The notes under the pieces are model-generated. The model was not told the origin of the DNA. It saw nothing but the letters and a program-made list of their open reading frames with translations, and did not search any database. Shown piece after piece: positions 14,871 to 23,644 of a stretch of DNA of 64,000 nt (positions are counted from its first letter, which is position 1; each line of letters begins with the position of its first letter). This DNA is from Rhizobium sp. WYCCWR10014. GTDB taxonomy: Bacteria > Pseudomonadota > Alphaproteobacteria > Rhizobiales > Rhizobiaceae. The stretch covers positions 1-64,000 of the forward strand of contig NZ_LXFU01000048.1 of assembly GCF_001657485.1 (NCBI RefSeq), written 5' to 3'. The translations under genes were made by a program, and so were the position numbers.

Positions 14871-16169
14871 TTATCCCATGTAGCCGTACATGGGGAAGCG
14901 GTCGGTGAGGCTGACCACCTTGCCGCGCACAGCGGCTTCGACAGCGGCGTTGCCTTCATCGGAATTGGCGACCTTCAGACCGTCGAGAACTTCGACGATC
15001 AGATTGCCGATCTCGCGAAATTCCGCTTCCTTGAAGCCGCGGGTCGTACCAGCAGGTGCGCCGAGGCGCACGCCCGAGGTGACGAAGGGCTTTTCCGGAT
15101 CGAAGGGAATGCCATTCTTGTTGCAGGTGACGTAGGCACGGCCAAGCGCTGCCTCGGCGCGCTTGCCGGTGGCATTCTTCTTGCGCAGGTCGACCAGCAT
15201 CAGGTGGTTGTCGGTGCCGCCGGAGACGACGTCGAGGCCGCCCGATATCAGCGTTTCGGCAAGCGCCTTGGCGTTCTTGACGACCTGGGCGGCATAATCC
15301 TTGAATTCCGGCTGCAGCGCCTCGCCGAAGGCCACTGCCTTGGCGGCGATGATGTGCATCAGCGGACCGCCCTGCAGACCGGGGAAAACGGCCGAATTGA
15401 ACTTCTTCGCCAGATCCTCGTCATTGGTGAGGATGACGCCGCCGCGCGGGCCGCGCAACGACTTGTGGGTCGTCGTCGTCGCGACATGGCAATGCGGGAA
15501 CGGTGACGGATGAACGCCGCCGGCGACAAGGCCGGCGATGTGGGCCATGTCGACCATCAGATAGGCGCCGACGCTGTCGGCGATCTCGCGGAAGCGCTTC
15601 CAGTCCCAGATGCGGGAATAGGCAGTGCCGCCGGCGATGATGAGCTTCGGCTTGGTTTCCTCGGCCTTGCGGGCGACTTCATCCATGTCGAGCAGGTTGT
15701 CGCCTTCGCGAACGCCGTAGGAGACGACGTTGAACCACTTGCCGGACATGTTGACCGGCGAACCATGCGTGAGGTGGCCGCCCGAATTCAGGTCGAGACC
15801 CATGAAGGTATCGCCGGGCTGCAACAGCGCCAGGAATACGGCCTGGTTCATCTGCGAACCGGAATTCGGCTGGACGTTGGCGAAATTGACGCCGAACAGC
15901 TTCTTGGCGCGCTCGATCGCCAGTTCCTCGGCGATATCGACGAACTGGCAGCCGCCGTAATAGCGCTTGCCGGGATAACCCTCGGCATATTTGTTGGTCA
16001 TGATGGAGCCCTGGGCTTCCAGCACGGCGCGGGAGACGATGTTCTCAGAAGCGATCAGTTCGATCTCGTGCCGTTGGCGACCGAGTTCCTTTCCGATCGC
16101 GGCGAAAATGTCCGGATCGACGTCCGCAAGCGAGCGATTGAAGAAGGATTCGGTGGAAGCATTGGTCAT
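14871..16169 (-). CDS. glyA: Serine hydroxymethyltransferase
   Basis: GlyA interconverts serine and glycine and charges tetrahydrofolate with a one-carbon unit, using PLP. The 432-residue protein has the PLP-lysine motif TTTTHKSLRGPRGG with the Lys near residue 235, and the conserved N-terminal RQRHEIELIASEN. The start at 16169 (MTNASTESFF) is supported by GAGGAG eight bases upstream; a longer frame adds five residues. It heads the glyA-nrdR-ribD-ribE run. Confidence 0.96.
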   Translation of the reverse strand: MTNASTESFFNRSLADVDPDIFAAIGKELGRQRHEIELIASENIVSRAVLEAQGSIMTNKYAEGYPGKRYYGGCQFVDIAEELAIERAKKLFGVNFANVQPNSGSQMNQAVFLALLQPGDTFMGLDLNSGGHLTHGSPVNMSGKWFNVVSYGVREGDNLLDMDEVARKAEETKPKLIIAGGTAYSRIWDWKRFREIADSVGAYLMVDMAHIAGLVAGGVHPSPFPHCHVATTTTHKSLRGPRGGVILTNDEDLAKKFNSAVFPGLQGGPLMHIIAAKAVAFGEALQPEFKDYAAQVVKNAKALAETLISGGLDVVSGGTDNHLMLVDLRKKNATGKRAEAALGRAYVTCNKNGIPFDPEKPFVTSGVRLGAPAGTTRGFKEAEFREIGNLIVEVLDGLKVANSDEGNAAVEAAVRGKVVSLTDRFPMYGYMG

Positions 16170-16330
16170 GGGCGGGCTCCTCAACTGGAATGCGCTGAGG
16201 TATTAGCCTTCCGCCGTGGCGAGGGCAATACGAAGAACGACATTTGCTGAGCAAAGCGCGCGCTTGCGCTCTTTTGCGGTCGCACGACACCGAAGCCTGA
16301 CGCCGTACCAGGCAGCGCCTCACCGGACAT

Positions 16331-16359
16331 AAAAAAACCGCGCCGGAAAGCGCGGTTTT
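16331..16359. terminator. Bidirectional rho-independent terminator
   Basis: Exact arms AAAACCGCGC (16334-16343) and GCGCGGTTTT (16350-16359) with a short loop lie just past the stop of the L,D-transpeptidase gene. On the minus strand the stem is followed by a long T run. Confidence 0.85.
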
Positions 16360-16386
16360 CAATCACGATGCAAAGGTCGCCGCTTA

Positions 16387-17688
16387 TTACTGGACCGGCT
16401 GTTCCATGCCGGCCGTGGTGTCGAGCGCCAGCTCGGCATTGCCGTCCATCTGATAGATGTCGTCGCGGAACTGGACAATGCCGTCGGGCATGCCCCAGGC
16501 GGAGATGTAGACAAAATAAACCGGAACTTCCGTGGCGAGCTTGACCGGCGTGTTGACGCCGGTTGCGATCACCTGCTCCATCTGCTGGCGGTTCCAGCCG
16601 GGGGTCTCGCGCAGCAGCCAGTTCGACAAGTCGCGCACGTTCTGGACGCGGACGCAGCCCGACGATTCAAAGCGCATCAGCTTGTTGAATAGGCCCTGCT
16701 GCGGCGTGTCGTGCATATACTCGCCGTTTTTGTTGTAGAAGTTGATCTTCGTCGACGCCATGGCGTTGGTCTTGCCGGGATCCTGACGGAACATCAGGTT
16801 CGGCGCCTCGCCATTCCAGTCGATGGTCTCGGGGGCGACTTCATTGCCCTTGCCGTCGAGCAGACGAATGGCATTCTTTTCGAGATAAGTCGGATCCTTG
16901 CGCATCAGCGGCATGATGTCTTTCTCGACGATCGAGCGCGGCGCCGTCCAGTAGGGATTGAGGATGACCTCGTAGATCTTGGAATTGACGAGATGCGTCG
17001 GGCGGCTTAAGCGGCCGACAACCGCGGTGTGACGCGTCGCGACACTGCCGTCTTCAACAGCCTCCACATAGGCGGCCGGGATGTTGACCATCAGGTGACG
17101 GCGGCCCAAGTCTTCAGGGAAGGTCTGCAGACGGACGACATTGGTGTTCAGCTGCTGCAGGCGGACATCGGCGGGGATGTTCATCGCCTTCAGCGTGAAT
17201 TCGCCGAGAACGCCATCGGCCGGCAGGCCGTGACGCGCCTGGAAGCGCTTGACGGCGCCATCGACGTAGGAATCGAAGGCGTTGGACAGGCCGGCCTCGC
17301 GCGGCAGATCGCCGGTGATCGCGAGACGCTGGCGCAGCGCCTGGACGGCGGGAGAGCTGACGCCGAGTTGCAGACGCTGGTCTCCGGGATTGACCTCAGG
17401 CCAGCCGCCGGCTGCGGCGATCTGCTGATACTGCATGATCGCCTGCTGGGCGCTCGCGACCGATTGGGGCCCGAGAATCGGCGTGTTGGAAACCATGGCG
17501 GTCGCAGTGCGCGAAGCCGCCTTGGCGTCAAATTGGTCGTCCCAGTTGCCGCGGCGCGGCGCATTGATCAGCGTATCGAGCGCCGATTGCGCGAAAGCCG
17601 GCGCGGCAAGCGCGCCGGCGCCAACCGTTGCCGCGGACGCAAGGAAAGCGCGGCGCGAGAGTGCTTCAATTCCGTTTTTCTTCGACAT
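16387..17688 (-). CDS. ldtP: L,D-transpeptidase with peptidoglycan-binding domain (YkuD/YcbB type)
   Basis: The enzyme makes 3-3 peptidoglycan cross-links in the periplasm. The 433-residue protein begins with a twin-arginine-like signal (SRRAFLASAAT, then an Ala-rich core ending FAQS). A peptidoglycan-binding domain spans about 104-168. The YkuD catalytic region has HDTP near residue 325 and SSGCVRVQN near 345, with the nucleophile Cys. MSKKNG at 17688 was preferred over a longer frame that delays the signal. Its neighbour encodes LdtR, which in Ca. Liberibacter and Sinorhizobium controls a gene of this kind; the symbol follows that precedent. Confidence 0.85.
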   Translation of the reverse strand: MSKKNGIEALSRRAFLASAATVGAGALAAPAFAQSALDTLINAPRRGNWDDQFDAKAASRTATAMVSNTPILGPQSVASAQQAIMQYQQIAAAGGWPEVNPGDQRLQLGVSSPAVQALRQRLAITGDLPREAGLSNAFDSYVDGAVKRFQARHGLPADGVLGEFTLKAMNIPADVRLQQLNTNVVRLQTFPEDLGRRHLMVNIPAAYVEAVEDGSVATRHTAVVGRLSRPTHLVNSKIYEVILNPYWTAPRSIVEKDIMPLMRKDPTYLEKNAIRLLDGKGNEVAPETIDWNGEAPNLMFRQDPGKTNAMASTKINFYNKNGEYMHDTPQQGLFNKLMRFESSGCVRVQNVRDLSNWLLRETPGWNRQQMEQVIATGVNTPVKLATEVPVYFVYISAWGMPDGIVQFRDDIYQMDGNAELALDTTAGMEQPVQ

Positions 17689-18132
17689 AGTCCCAACCAC
17701 TGACTGCGGCGATAAAGAGATGCCGCGGGCTCTTTGCGATATCACTGCGCTTTAACGCAGATCCCAGTCCATTCGTTGTCCCGGCGCATCAAAAAATTCC
17801 GCTTGCCCCATCACAAGATTGCGATGCGGCAGCCTGAACATTCCTGATCGGTCAATTGAAAGCGCCGGTTGTTAAGCCTTCCGCTGCCACACCAATATGG
17901 CCAATTCGTGTTGCCGGGCCGAAAGACGGACTTGCCGACTGCCGGAAACACGACGCAACGAACCATATGACGGGTAAAGCGTGCCGGTTAATAACGGCTA
18001 AAAAGCGGCTTGAATACCGGGCTTTGCGCTTGCCTGCCATGCGTTGCAAAGATGCCACGCGGATCAAACGGCAAAACCGGACGCGCAGGGACGCATCCGG
18101 TTTTGGTCAACCCTGGAAGGAGGTCAGGGGTC
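17689..18132. other. Long intergenic region between ldtR and the L,D-transpeptidase gene
   Basis: These 444 bases hold no gene. They contain the ldtR terminator (18073-18104) and the promoter region of the transpeptidase gene. Two GCCGGTTRTTAA-like boxes occur, at 17864-17875 and 17983-17994. The second is part of a 16-bp imperfect palindrome (17983-17998). They may be regulator sites, but this is unproven. Confidence 0.4.
18073..18104 (-). terminator. Terminator of ldtR
   Basis: Arms AAAACCGGA and TCCGGTTTT, extended by GCG/CGC, form a strong hairpin about 30 bases downstream of the ldtR stop. On the minus strand it ends in TTTT. Confidence 0.75.
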
Positions 18133-18648
18133 TTAGAGGCGATACAGGATCTGGTCGTTCCAGAAACGGTCCAGACGCTGGAGCAGCTTGTTCATCTGCG
18201 TGAACTCATCGGTGCCGATGCCGCCGACCTTGTCGATCGAGGCGATGTGGCGTTCGTAGAGCTTGGCCACCGTTTCGGCGATGTCCTGGCCGGTTTCGGT
18301 CAGGCTGATGCGGACCGAGCGGCGGTCGATGCGCGAGCGCTGGTGGTTGATGAAGCCGAGATCGACCAGCTTCTTGACGTTGTAGGAGACGTTGGAGCCG
18401 AGATAGTAGCCGCGCGAGCGCAGCTCGCCGGCGGTCAGCTCGGAATTGCCGATGTTGAAAAGGAGCAGCGCCTGGATGGCGTTGACGTCGCTGCGACCCT
18501 GACGGTCGAATTCGTCCTTGATGACGTCGAGAAGACGACGGTGCAGACGTTCAACGAGATGAAGGGATTCCATGTAAAGATCACGGATGTCGTGGTCCTG
18601 CTGGTCACGGAAGGTCGATACCGCCTGCGGCTTGATTTTCGTGTTCAT
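18133..18648 (-). CDS. ldtR: MarR family regulator LdtR
   Basis: The 171-residue protein is a MarR-type winged helix-turn-helix dimer. The DNA-binding region (ELTAGELRSRGYYLGSNVSYN) and the wing (RSRIDRRSVRISLTETG) are plain. It matches the LdtR proteins of Rhizobiales, which control L,D-transpeptidase expression and respond to small ligands (family knowledge). The putative target lies immediately downstream on the same strand but behind a terminator, so it is separately transcribed. A 19-bp CGAAT...ATTCG inverted repeat at 18710-18728 is a candidate for self-control. Confidence 0.85.
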   Translation of the reverse strand: MNTKIKPQAVSTFRDQQDHDIRDLYMESLHLVERLHRRLLDVIKDEFDRQGRSDVNAIQALLLFNIGNSELTAGELRSRGYYLGSNVSYNVKKLVDLGFINHQRSRIDRRSVRISLTETGQDIAETVAKLYERHIASIDKVGGIGTDEFTQMNKLLQRLDRFWNDQILYRL

Positions 18649-18709
18649 GTTAACTGCCTCACTGTTTGTTTGGCGGTGTGTTTTCTTCCCGCCTTGAGTG
18701 AGACCCTAT

Positions 18710-18728
18710 CGAATACATATAAAATTCG
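18710..18728. promoter_or_regulatory. Candidate operator upstream of ldtR
   Basis: Arms CGAAT (18710-18714) and ATTCG (18724-18728) flank an AT-rich spacer, about 60 bases upstream of the ldtR start. The minus strand has a TATATG-like element inside. Size and symmetry suit a MarR dimer, but the arms are short. Confidence 0.3.
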
Positions 18729-18776
18729 ACTTAAACCGCAGGCTTAACGGAGCCTTACCGGTAACTCCACGTTGTC

Positions 18777-19214
18777 TCAGGGTAAATCAACACTTACCTG
18801 GCGGCGATGCCGGCGCTTTTCCAGCCAGAGCAGCAGGCGGAAAATCAAGTAGACCACGGCGACGATGACATGCAGCAGGATGATCAGCTGGTTGGGGCCG
18901 AAAATATTCGGCAGCAGGCCATACATGAGGATTTGTCCGCCAGCGGCCAGCACCCAGATGACCGGCCCCCAGGAGACGGTGAGCCAGAGGCCGAGGGAGG
19001 CGACGGGGAAGAGCACGGCGAGGCTGGTGCTCGCCACCTTCCACGGCAGGCTCAAAAGATCGAAGCGGCCGGCGCCGACCAGCGAATAGCCGACGAGCAT
19101 CGCCCAGTATTGCAGGCCGAACCAGAAGCAGGATAGCGCAACCAGTCTCAGGAAGAGAATGAAGAGGATATCCGCCAGTGTGCGTTTCGGTATCGTCGGG
19201 GATTCGGTTTCCAT
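18777..19214 (-). CDS. Four-helix integral membrane protein (DUF6163-like)
   Basis: The product is about 145 residues with four hydrophobic segments (ILFILFLRLVALSCFWFGL, STSLAVLFPVASLGLWL, VIWVLAAGGQILMYGL, LIILLHVIVAVVYLIF) and a basic C-terminus (KRRHRRQ). I recognise it only as a conserved rhizobial membrane protein. The start is uncertain: ATG 19214 gives METESPTIPKRT, while 19241 or 19247 would add 9-11 residues; none has a strong ribosome site. The gene is divergent from hemB. Confidence 0.75.
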   Translation of the reverse strand: METESPTIPKRTLADILFILFLRLVALSCFWFGLQYWAMLVGYSLVGAGRFDLLSLPWKVASTSLAVLFPVASLGLWLTVSWGPVIWVLAAGGQILMYGLLPNIFGPNQLIILLHVIVAVVYLIFRLLLWLEKRRHRRQVSVDLP

Positions 19215-19304
19215 AGCGCAGACATCGGTTTGGGGTTGCATCTTCATAAAGAACGCCGCGTGTCTGACAAGACGCGCTGGAGAACGCTTTATCACTTTGA
19301 GTTT

Positions 19305-19349
19305 GCGCATACCCCCGAAAAATCGATTCCGATTATCGGCATCATGCGC
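19305..19349. repeat. Third relative of the GCATACCCCCGAA hairpin
   Basis: The sequence GCGCATACCCCCGAAAA at 19305-19321 is the same as at 4206-4222. Here the right side differs and the outer arms GCGCAT (19305-19310) / ATGCGC (19344-19349) close the loop. It lies between the divergent membrane-protein gene and hemB. Confidence 0.45.
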
Positions 19350-19447
19350 CAGAGGTTCTTCCGCCGCGGCCAATCGTCCGGTTTGGATTTTCCAGGCGCC
19401 ATGATAATGAGCGCTCCGATAAATGGAATGGGCCAGGGACAGATATC

Positions 19448-20461
19448 ATGCAGGACAGGACGCATCTCGTCGACGACATCACCGGCCATCGCCGCATGCG
19501 GCGCAACCGCAAGGCGGATTGGACACGCCGGCTGGTGCAGGAGAACCGGCTGACGGTCGACGACCTGATCTGGCCGATCTTCATCGTGCCGGGTTCCGGC
19601 ATCGTCGATCCGATCCCGGCCATGCCCGGCGTCAACCGCATGAGCATCGACAAGGCCGTTGAAGCCGCACGCGAAGCGGCCGGCCTCGGTATTCCCGCAC
19701 TCGCCACCTTTCCGAATATCGAGATGGAACTGCGCGACGAGACCGGCTCGAACAGCCTCGAGGCCAACAACCTGATCAATCAGGCGACGGCGGCGATCAA
19801 GAAGGCGGTGCCTAATATCGGCATCATCACCGATGTTGCGCTCGATCCTTTCACCAGCCACGGCCATGACGGCATCCTCAGAGGCGGCGAGATCGTCAAC
19901 GACGAGACGGTCGACCAGGTGGCTCGCGCCGCCGTGATGCAGGCGGATGCGGGCGCCGATATCATCGCGCCGTCGGAGATGATGGACGGACGCATTGGCG
20001 CGATCCGCATGGCGCTCGATGCGGCCGGTCACCAGAGCGTCGGTATCATGAGCTATGCGACGAAATTCGCCTCCGCCTTCTACGGTCCCTATCGCGAGGC
20101 TATCTCGACGGGCGGGCTGCTGAAAGGTGACAAGAACACCTATTACATCGACCCCGCCAACGGCACCGAGGCGATCCGCGACGCGGCCCTCGACGTCGAG
20201 GAAGGCGCCGACATGCTGATGGTCAAGCCCGGGCTGCCCTATCTCGATATATGCTGGCGGATGAAGGAGGCTTTTGGCCTGCCGACCTTCGCCTACCAGG
20301 TTTCCGGCGAATATACGCAGATCAAGGCGGCGGCGATGAATGGCTGGATCGATGGCGAGCGGGCGATGCTCGAAACGCTGCTGTCGTTCAAGCGGGCGGG
20401 ATGCGACGGTGTCCTCACCTATTTCGCGGTCGAAGTGGCGAAAATTCTCGCAAAGCGGTGA
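19448..20461 (+). CDS. hemB: Delta-aminolevulinic acid dehydratase (porphobilinogen synthase)
   Basis: HemB joins two aminolevulinate molecules to porphobilinogen in haem synthesis. The 337-residue protein has the two Schiff-base lysines in MSYATKFAS (near K205) and MVKPGLPYLD (near K259), and the metal-site segment ALDPFTSHGHDG around residue 135. The three-cysteine zinc cluster is absent (DVALDPFT where zinc enzymes have Cys), so it is of the Mg-dependent alphaproteobacterial type. An AGGGA lies upstream of the ATG. A very strong hairpin follows at 20520-20558. Confidence 0.96.
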   Translation: MQDRTHLVDDITGHRRMRRNRKADWTRRLVQENRLTVDDLIWPIFIVPGSGIVDPIPAMPGVNRMSIDKAVEAAREAAGLGIPALATFPNIEMELRDETGSNSLEANNLINQATAAIKKAVPNIGIITDVALDPFTSHGHDGILRGGEIVNDETVDQVARAAVMQADAGADIIAPSEMMDGRIGAIRMALDAAGHQSVGIMSYATKFASAFYGPYREAISTGGLLKGDKNTYYIDPANGTEAIRDAALDVEEGADMLMVKPGLPYLDICWRMKEAFGLPTFAYQVSGEYTQIKAAAMNGWIDGERAMLETLLSFKRAGCDGVLTYFAVEVAKILAKR

Positions 20462-20466
20462 TCGGA

Positions 20467-20565
20467 GCAAGTGTCCGGGGTTTTCGGACGACATCATGCT
20501 CCATTTCCTTGGTTTAGGTGCGGATGGCTTTGGGCCGATCCGGCCCAAAGCCATCCGCATCTGGG
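20467..20565. repeat. Mosaic repeat with an 18-bp hairpin after hemB
   Basis: The first part (AGTGTCCGGGGTTTTCGGACGACATCATGCTCC) is a shortened form of the repeat at 24305-24356. The second part is an exact 18-bp inverted repeat, 20520-20537 against 20541-20558, with a 3-base loop. The plan is the same as at 24305-24419 although the second hairpin differs in sequence. It probably also stops hemB transcription. Confidence 0.7.
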
Positions 20566-20631
20566 GCAGATTATTGCATTTCGCCCTGCCGATACCATAT
20601 CAGCGGCATCGCTTTTCCTGAGGAGATTGAG

Positions 20632-21090
20632 ATGAGCTACAACCCCAATCCGCTTTATGCCGCACCGGAGGACTGGCGCGCCTATAGCGGCGTGTTGAGC
20701 CGCCGGGTCTTCGCCTTCATCCTCGACTACGTCATCGTGGCGCTGCTCTGCATTCCCGCGGCGATCGTGCTGTTCTTCCTGTCGATCGTCACGCTGGGGC
20801 TCGGCTTCTTTCTCTACCCTGCCCTCTTCGTCATCGTCGCCGGCATTTACTTCGGCCTGACGGTGGGTGGGCCGAGCCAGGCCTCGCTCGGCATGCGCGC
20901 CATGGGGATCGCGATCGTGCGCGTCGATGGACGGCCGATGGATTTCATGACGGCGATCGTGCATCTGGCGCTGTTCTGGATCCTCAACTCGGTGCTGACG
21001 CCGCTCATTCTGCTTGCCGGCCTGTTTATCGAACGCAGCCGTCTCGTTCATGACCTGCTGGTGGGCACGGCGACGGTGCGCACGGCCTGA
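20632..21090 (+). CDS. RDD family membrane protein
   Basis: The 152-residue protein belongs to the RDD family of small membrane proteins, some of which are linked to ion transport. It has the N-terminal Arg and Asp of the family (SRRVFAFILDYV) in the first helix, two more hydrophobic segments, and a C-terminal RSRLVHDLLVGT that is the second RDD signature. ATG 20632 follows GAGGAG at good spacing. It is not clearly in an operon; two hairpins at 21092-21161 close it. Confidence 0.85.
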   Translation: MSYNPNPLYAAPEDWRAYSGVLSRRVFAFILDYVIVALLCIPAAIVLFFLSIVTLGLGFFLYPALFVIVAGIYFGLTVGGPSQASLGMRAMGIAIVRVDGRPMDFMTAIVHLALFWILNSVLTPLILLAGLFIERSRLVHDLLVGTATVRTA

Positions 21091-21091
21091 G

Positions 21092-21161
21092 ACTTTGGCT
21101 GAGACTTTTGGCTCAAAGTCTAACTGCGATCCCGGGGCGGAGACGAAATAAAGTCTCCGCC
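21092..21161 (+). terminator. Double hairpin after the RDD gene
   Basis: The first hairpin spans 21092-21120 (GACTTT...AAAGTC). The second has exact arms GGCGGAGAC (21136-21144) and GTCTCCGCC (21153-21161) and is followed by TTATCTTT, a rho-independent terminator shape. Confidence 0.75.
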
Positions 21162-21309
21162 TTATCTTTGCCGGCGGGCGCCGGCGCTCCATATCTAAAA
21201 TTAGAAGACTGATATGAAGGGCGAAGAGCGCCCCGCTGTTGACGTTTTTTATTCTTAGGTCATGCTGTCAGGAAACGGCACGGTCTCGACAAGGAAATTT
21301 CCGCGACAA

Positions 21310-22086
21310 ATGAATACGCAGACGACGCCATCACCGCAGTTTTATCTGACGGCTCCGGCTGCGTGTCCGTACCTGCCGCATGAGATGGAGCGAAAGGTGT
21401 TCACCCATCTGGTCGGCCCGCGCGCCGCCGAGATGAACGACATCCTGACGCAGGGCGGTTTCCGCCGCTCGCAGAACATCGCTTATCGCCCGGCCTGCGA
21501 ATCCTGTCGCGCCTGCGTTTCCGTGCGAATTCTCGCCCAGGAATTCGAGCCGACCAAATCGATGAAGCGGGTGCTTGGCGCCAACTCCGATGTCATCGCC
21601 ACCGAATTCGCAGCCCAGCCTTCCAGCGAGCAATATTCGCTCTTCCGACGCTATCTCGATTTTCGCCACCAGCAAGGCGGCATGTCCGACATGACCGTGC
21701 TCGACTATGCAATCATGGTGGAAGACACGCATGTGAATACGAGAATCATCGAATACCGCCGGCGCGAGGAAGGCTCGGGACTGGAGCAGCGTCCGAAGGG
21801 CGAGCTGCTTGCCGCTGCCCTCACCGACACGATGAGCGACGGGTTGTCGATGGTCTATTCCTATTTCAATCCGGCGCTCGAGCGGCGTTCGCTCGGCACT
21901 TTCATGATTCTCGATCATGTCAGGCGCACGAAGGCGCTGGGATTGCCGCATGTCTACCTCGGCTACTGGGTTCAAGGGTCGCGGAAAATGGACTACAAGA
22001 CGCGCTTCCAGCCGCAGGAGCATCTGACCCCGCGCGGCTGGGAACGCTTCGATCCCTCGTCCATGCCCGAGAGCACCCACGACTGA
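21310..22086 (+). CDS. bpt: Aspartate/glutamate leucyltransferase (arginyltransferase family)
   Basis: Bpt moves leucine from Leu-tRNA to N-terminal Asp or Glu, marking proteins for N-end-rule degradation. The 258-residue protein has the N-terminal part with CPYLP and CESCRAC cysteines (PACESCRACVSVRI near residue 60) and a C-terminal GNAT-like half (RRSLGTFMILDH, YLGYWVQGSRKMDYK). ATG 21310 (MNTQTTPSPQF) matches the family start; a longer frame adds 16 residues. The EamA gene starts 0 bases after its stop. Confidence 0.92.
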   Translation: MNTQTTPSPQFYLTAPAACPYLPHEMERKVFTHLVGPRAAEMNDILTQGGFRRSQNIAYRPACESCRACVSVRILAQEFEPTKSMKRVLGANSDVIATEFAAQPSSEQYSLFRRYLDFRHQQGGMSDMTVLDYAIMVEDTHVNTRIIEYRRREEGSGLEQRPKGELLAAALTDTMSDGLSMVYSYFNPALERRSLGTFMILDHVRRTKALGLPHVYLGYWVQGSRKMDYKTRFQPQEHLTPRGWERFDPSSMPESTHD

Positions 22087-22974
22087 ATGTTCCCCACCGC
22101 TCTTTCCGACCATCGGAAGGGCCTGCTGCTGACGGCGATCGGCGGGCTGGCGCTTTCCGTGGATATCCCGCTCATGAGGCTCGCTAACGGCGAGATGTGG
22201 TCGATTTTGGCCGCGAGAAGCATCGCGACCCTTGGCGTGACGCTTCTGGTAGCCACAGTGCTCAGGATCGCCAACGGGCGATGGCCAGTGCTCGTGCCGG
22301 GGTGGCCGGGCCTCGTCACCGGCCTGCTCTACGGGCTGACGACGGTGGTCTTCCTTCTTGCCGTTTTCAACACGTCGACGGCCAATGTCGTTTTCATCGT
22401 CGCCTTCAATCCGATGTTCGCCGCCCTTCTTTCGTGGATTTTCCTCAAGGAGCGGCCGGCGCTCGCAACGCTGATCGCCATGGCAGCGATGATCTTCGGC
22501 GTCGGCCTGATCGTGCGGGACGGGCTTTCGGGCGACCATCTCTTCGGCGACAGCATGGCGCTGCTTACCGCCTTCATCATTGCCGCCGCCATCACCATCA
22601 GCCGCGCCTCGCGCCGGGAGATGGGCTTCGTCTCCCTGCTTTCGACGGTGCTGCCGGCGGCGGTCGGCCTGATCTCGGTCATGCCGGCAGGCGGTTTTTC
22701 GATCGAGCATCCCGCCTGGATCCTCTTCAACGGTGCGGTGATGATGCCGCTTGCCCTCTGGTGCCTGGCGACCGGGCCGCGTTACCTCTCCGCACCGGAG
22801 GTCGGCATGTTCTACCTGCTCGAAACCGTGCTCGCACCGATCTGGGTCTGGCTGATCTTTGCCGAAACGCCGACGACCATGACACTGGTCGGCGGCGGTA
22901 TCCTGGTGGCGGCGATCGCGGCGCATTCCGCCTGGATGGTGCGGAGGAAAAGCATCGCTCAAATGGCAAGTTAG
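22087..22974 (+). CDS. EamA/DMT family transporter
   Basis: The product is a 295-residue membrane protein with about ten hydrophobic segments arranged as two EamA halves (first to about 150, second to about 285). It keeps the typical Pro-Glu element between strands (NPMFAALLSWIFLKERPALATL) and the repeated PEVGMFYLLETVLAPIWVW. Substrate cannot be told. The ATG directly abuts the bpt TGA, so the two are likely co-transcribed. Confidence 0.9.
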   Translation: MFPTALSDHRKGLLLTAIGGLALSVDIPLMRLANGEMWSILAARSIATLGVTLLVATVLRIANGRWPVLVPGWPGLVTGLLYGLTTVVFLLAVFNTSTANVVFIVAFNPMFAALLSWIFLKERPALATLIAMAAMIFGVGLIVRDGLSGDHLFGDSMALLTAFIIAAAITISRASRREMGFVSLLSTVLPAAVGLISVMPAGGFSIEHPAWILFNGAVMMPLALWCLATGPRYLSAPEVGMFYLLETVLAPIWVWLIFAETPTTMTLVGGGILVAAIAAHSAWMVRRKSIAQMAS

Positions 22975-23033
22975 GACGTTGTCGCCTGCTCCGCCTCATG
23001 TTATAACTCCGTTACCACACAGAGGATGAAGCG

Positions 23034-23255
23034 ATGAACGTCACGATCCGCAAGATCGGCAATTCCGAGGGTATTATCATCCCTAAAGAGGTGCTGCAGC
23101 GGTTGGGCCTGAGCAACGGCGACAGCCTCGAACTGCGAGAGGTCGAGGGTAATATTCAGCTTGTACCGGAATCCGCCGACCTTGCCGAGCAAATGCGGGC
23201 AGCCCGCATCGGCATGGAAAAATATCGGGTGGCGCTCCGCGAACTCGCAAAATGA
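23034..23255 (+). CDS. AbrB/MazE-type antitoxin
   Basis: The 73-residue protein is a swapped-hairpin AbrB-like DNA-binding antitoxin: MNVTIRKIGNSEGIIIPKEV is the classic start, followed by LGLSNGDSLELREVEGNIQL and a charged C-terminal tail that would wrap the toxin. AGAGGA lies before the ATG. Its last codons overlap the start of the Doc-type toxin (ATGA at 23252). The antitoxin family differs from the Phd that normally accompanies Doc. Confidence 0.9.
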   Translation: MNVTIRKIGNSEGIIIPKEVLQRLGLSNGDSLELREVEGNIQLVPESADLAEQMRAARIGMEKYRVALRELAK

Positions 23256-23644
23256 TACGGCTTAAATGGCTAAGCCGCCAGGCGATTGAAAATATGCATG
23301 ACGAGCAGATCGCCGAGCATGGCGGTCTGTCTGGCCTGCGGGATGCCAATGCATTGGAAACCAGTTTGGCACGCCCGCTCAACAAAGCTGCATACGGCGA
23401 AACCGATATCTTCGTATTCGCTGCAGCCTATCTTTACGCCATTGTTAGAAACCACCCATTCGTGGATGGAAACAAACGGACCGGTTATCTCGCGGCGTTT
23501 GCGTTTCTCTACATCAACCGCTACGTCATCAATGCCGATAACGCGCAGGTCATTGCATTTGTGCTCGACGTCGCCGCCGGCGAGATCGACGAGGAAGGCG
23601 CTACCCGCTTCCTGCGGGATTTCACCATACCGCTCAGCCCGTAG
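23252..23644 (+). CDS. Doc-type (Fic fold) toxin
   Basis: The 130-residue protein carries the Fic/Doc catalytic motif HPFVDGNKRTGY at residues 68-79, and the N-terminal GLSGLRDANALETSLARP typical of Doc. Doc toxins phosphorylate EF-Tu and block translation (family knowledge). It is translated with the AbrB-type antitoxin by a 4-base overlap. Its 3' end overlaps the convergent AHSA1-type gene by 11 bases. Confidence 0.9.
   Translation: MIRLKWLSRQAIENMHDEQIAEHGGLSGLRDANALETSLARPLNKAAYGETDIFVFAAAYLYAIVRNHPFVDGNKRTGYLAAFAFLYINRYVINADNAQVIAFVLDVAAGEIDEEGATRFLRDFTIPLSP

Noticed and set aside
13728..15506. Long plus-strand open frame opposite ribD, nrdR and glyA (592 codons)
   Set aside because: It lies antisense to three clear genes and has no recognisable domain. 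GC-rich DNA of this codon bias gives long antisense frames. Similar frames oppose hppA, aspS, uvrC, parC, ppk and the molybdopterin enzyme.
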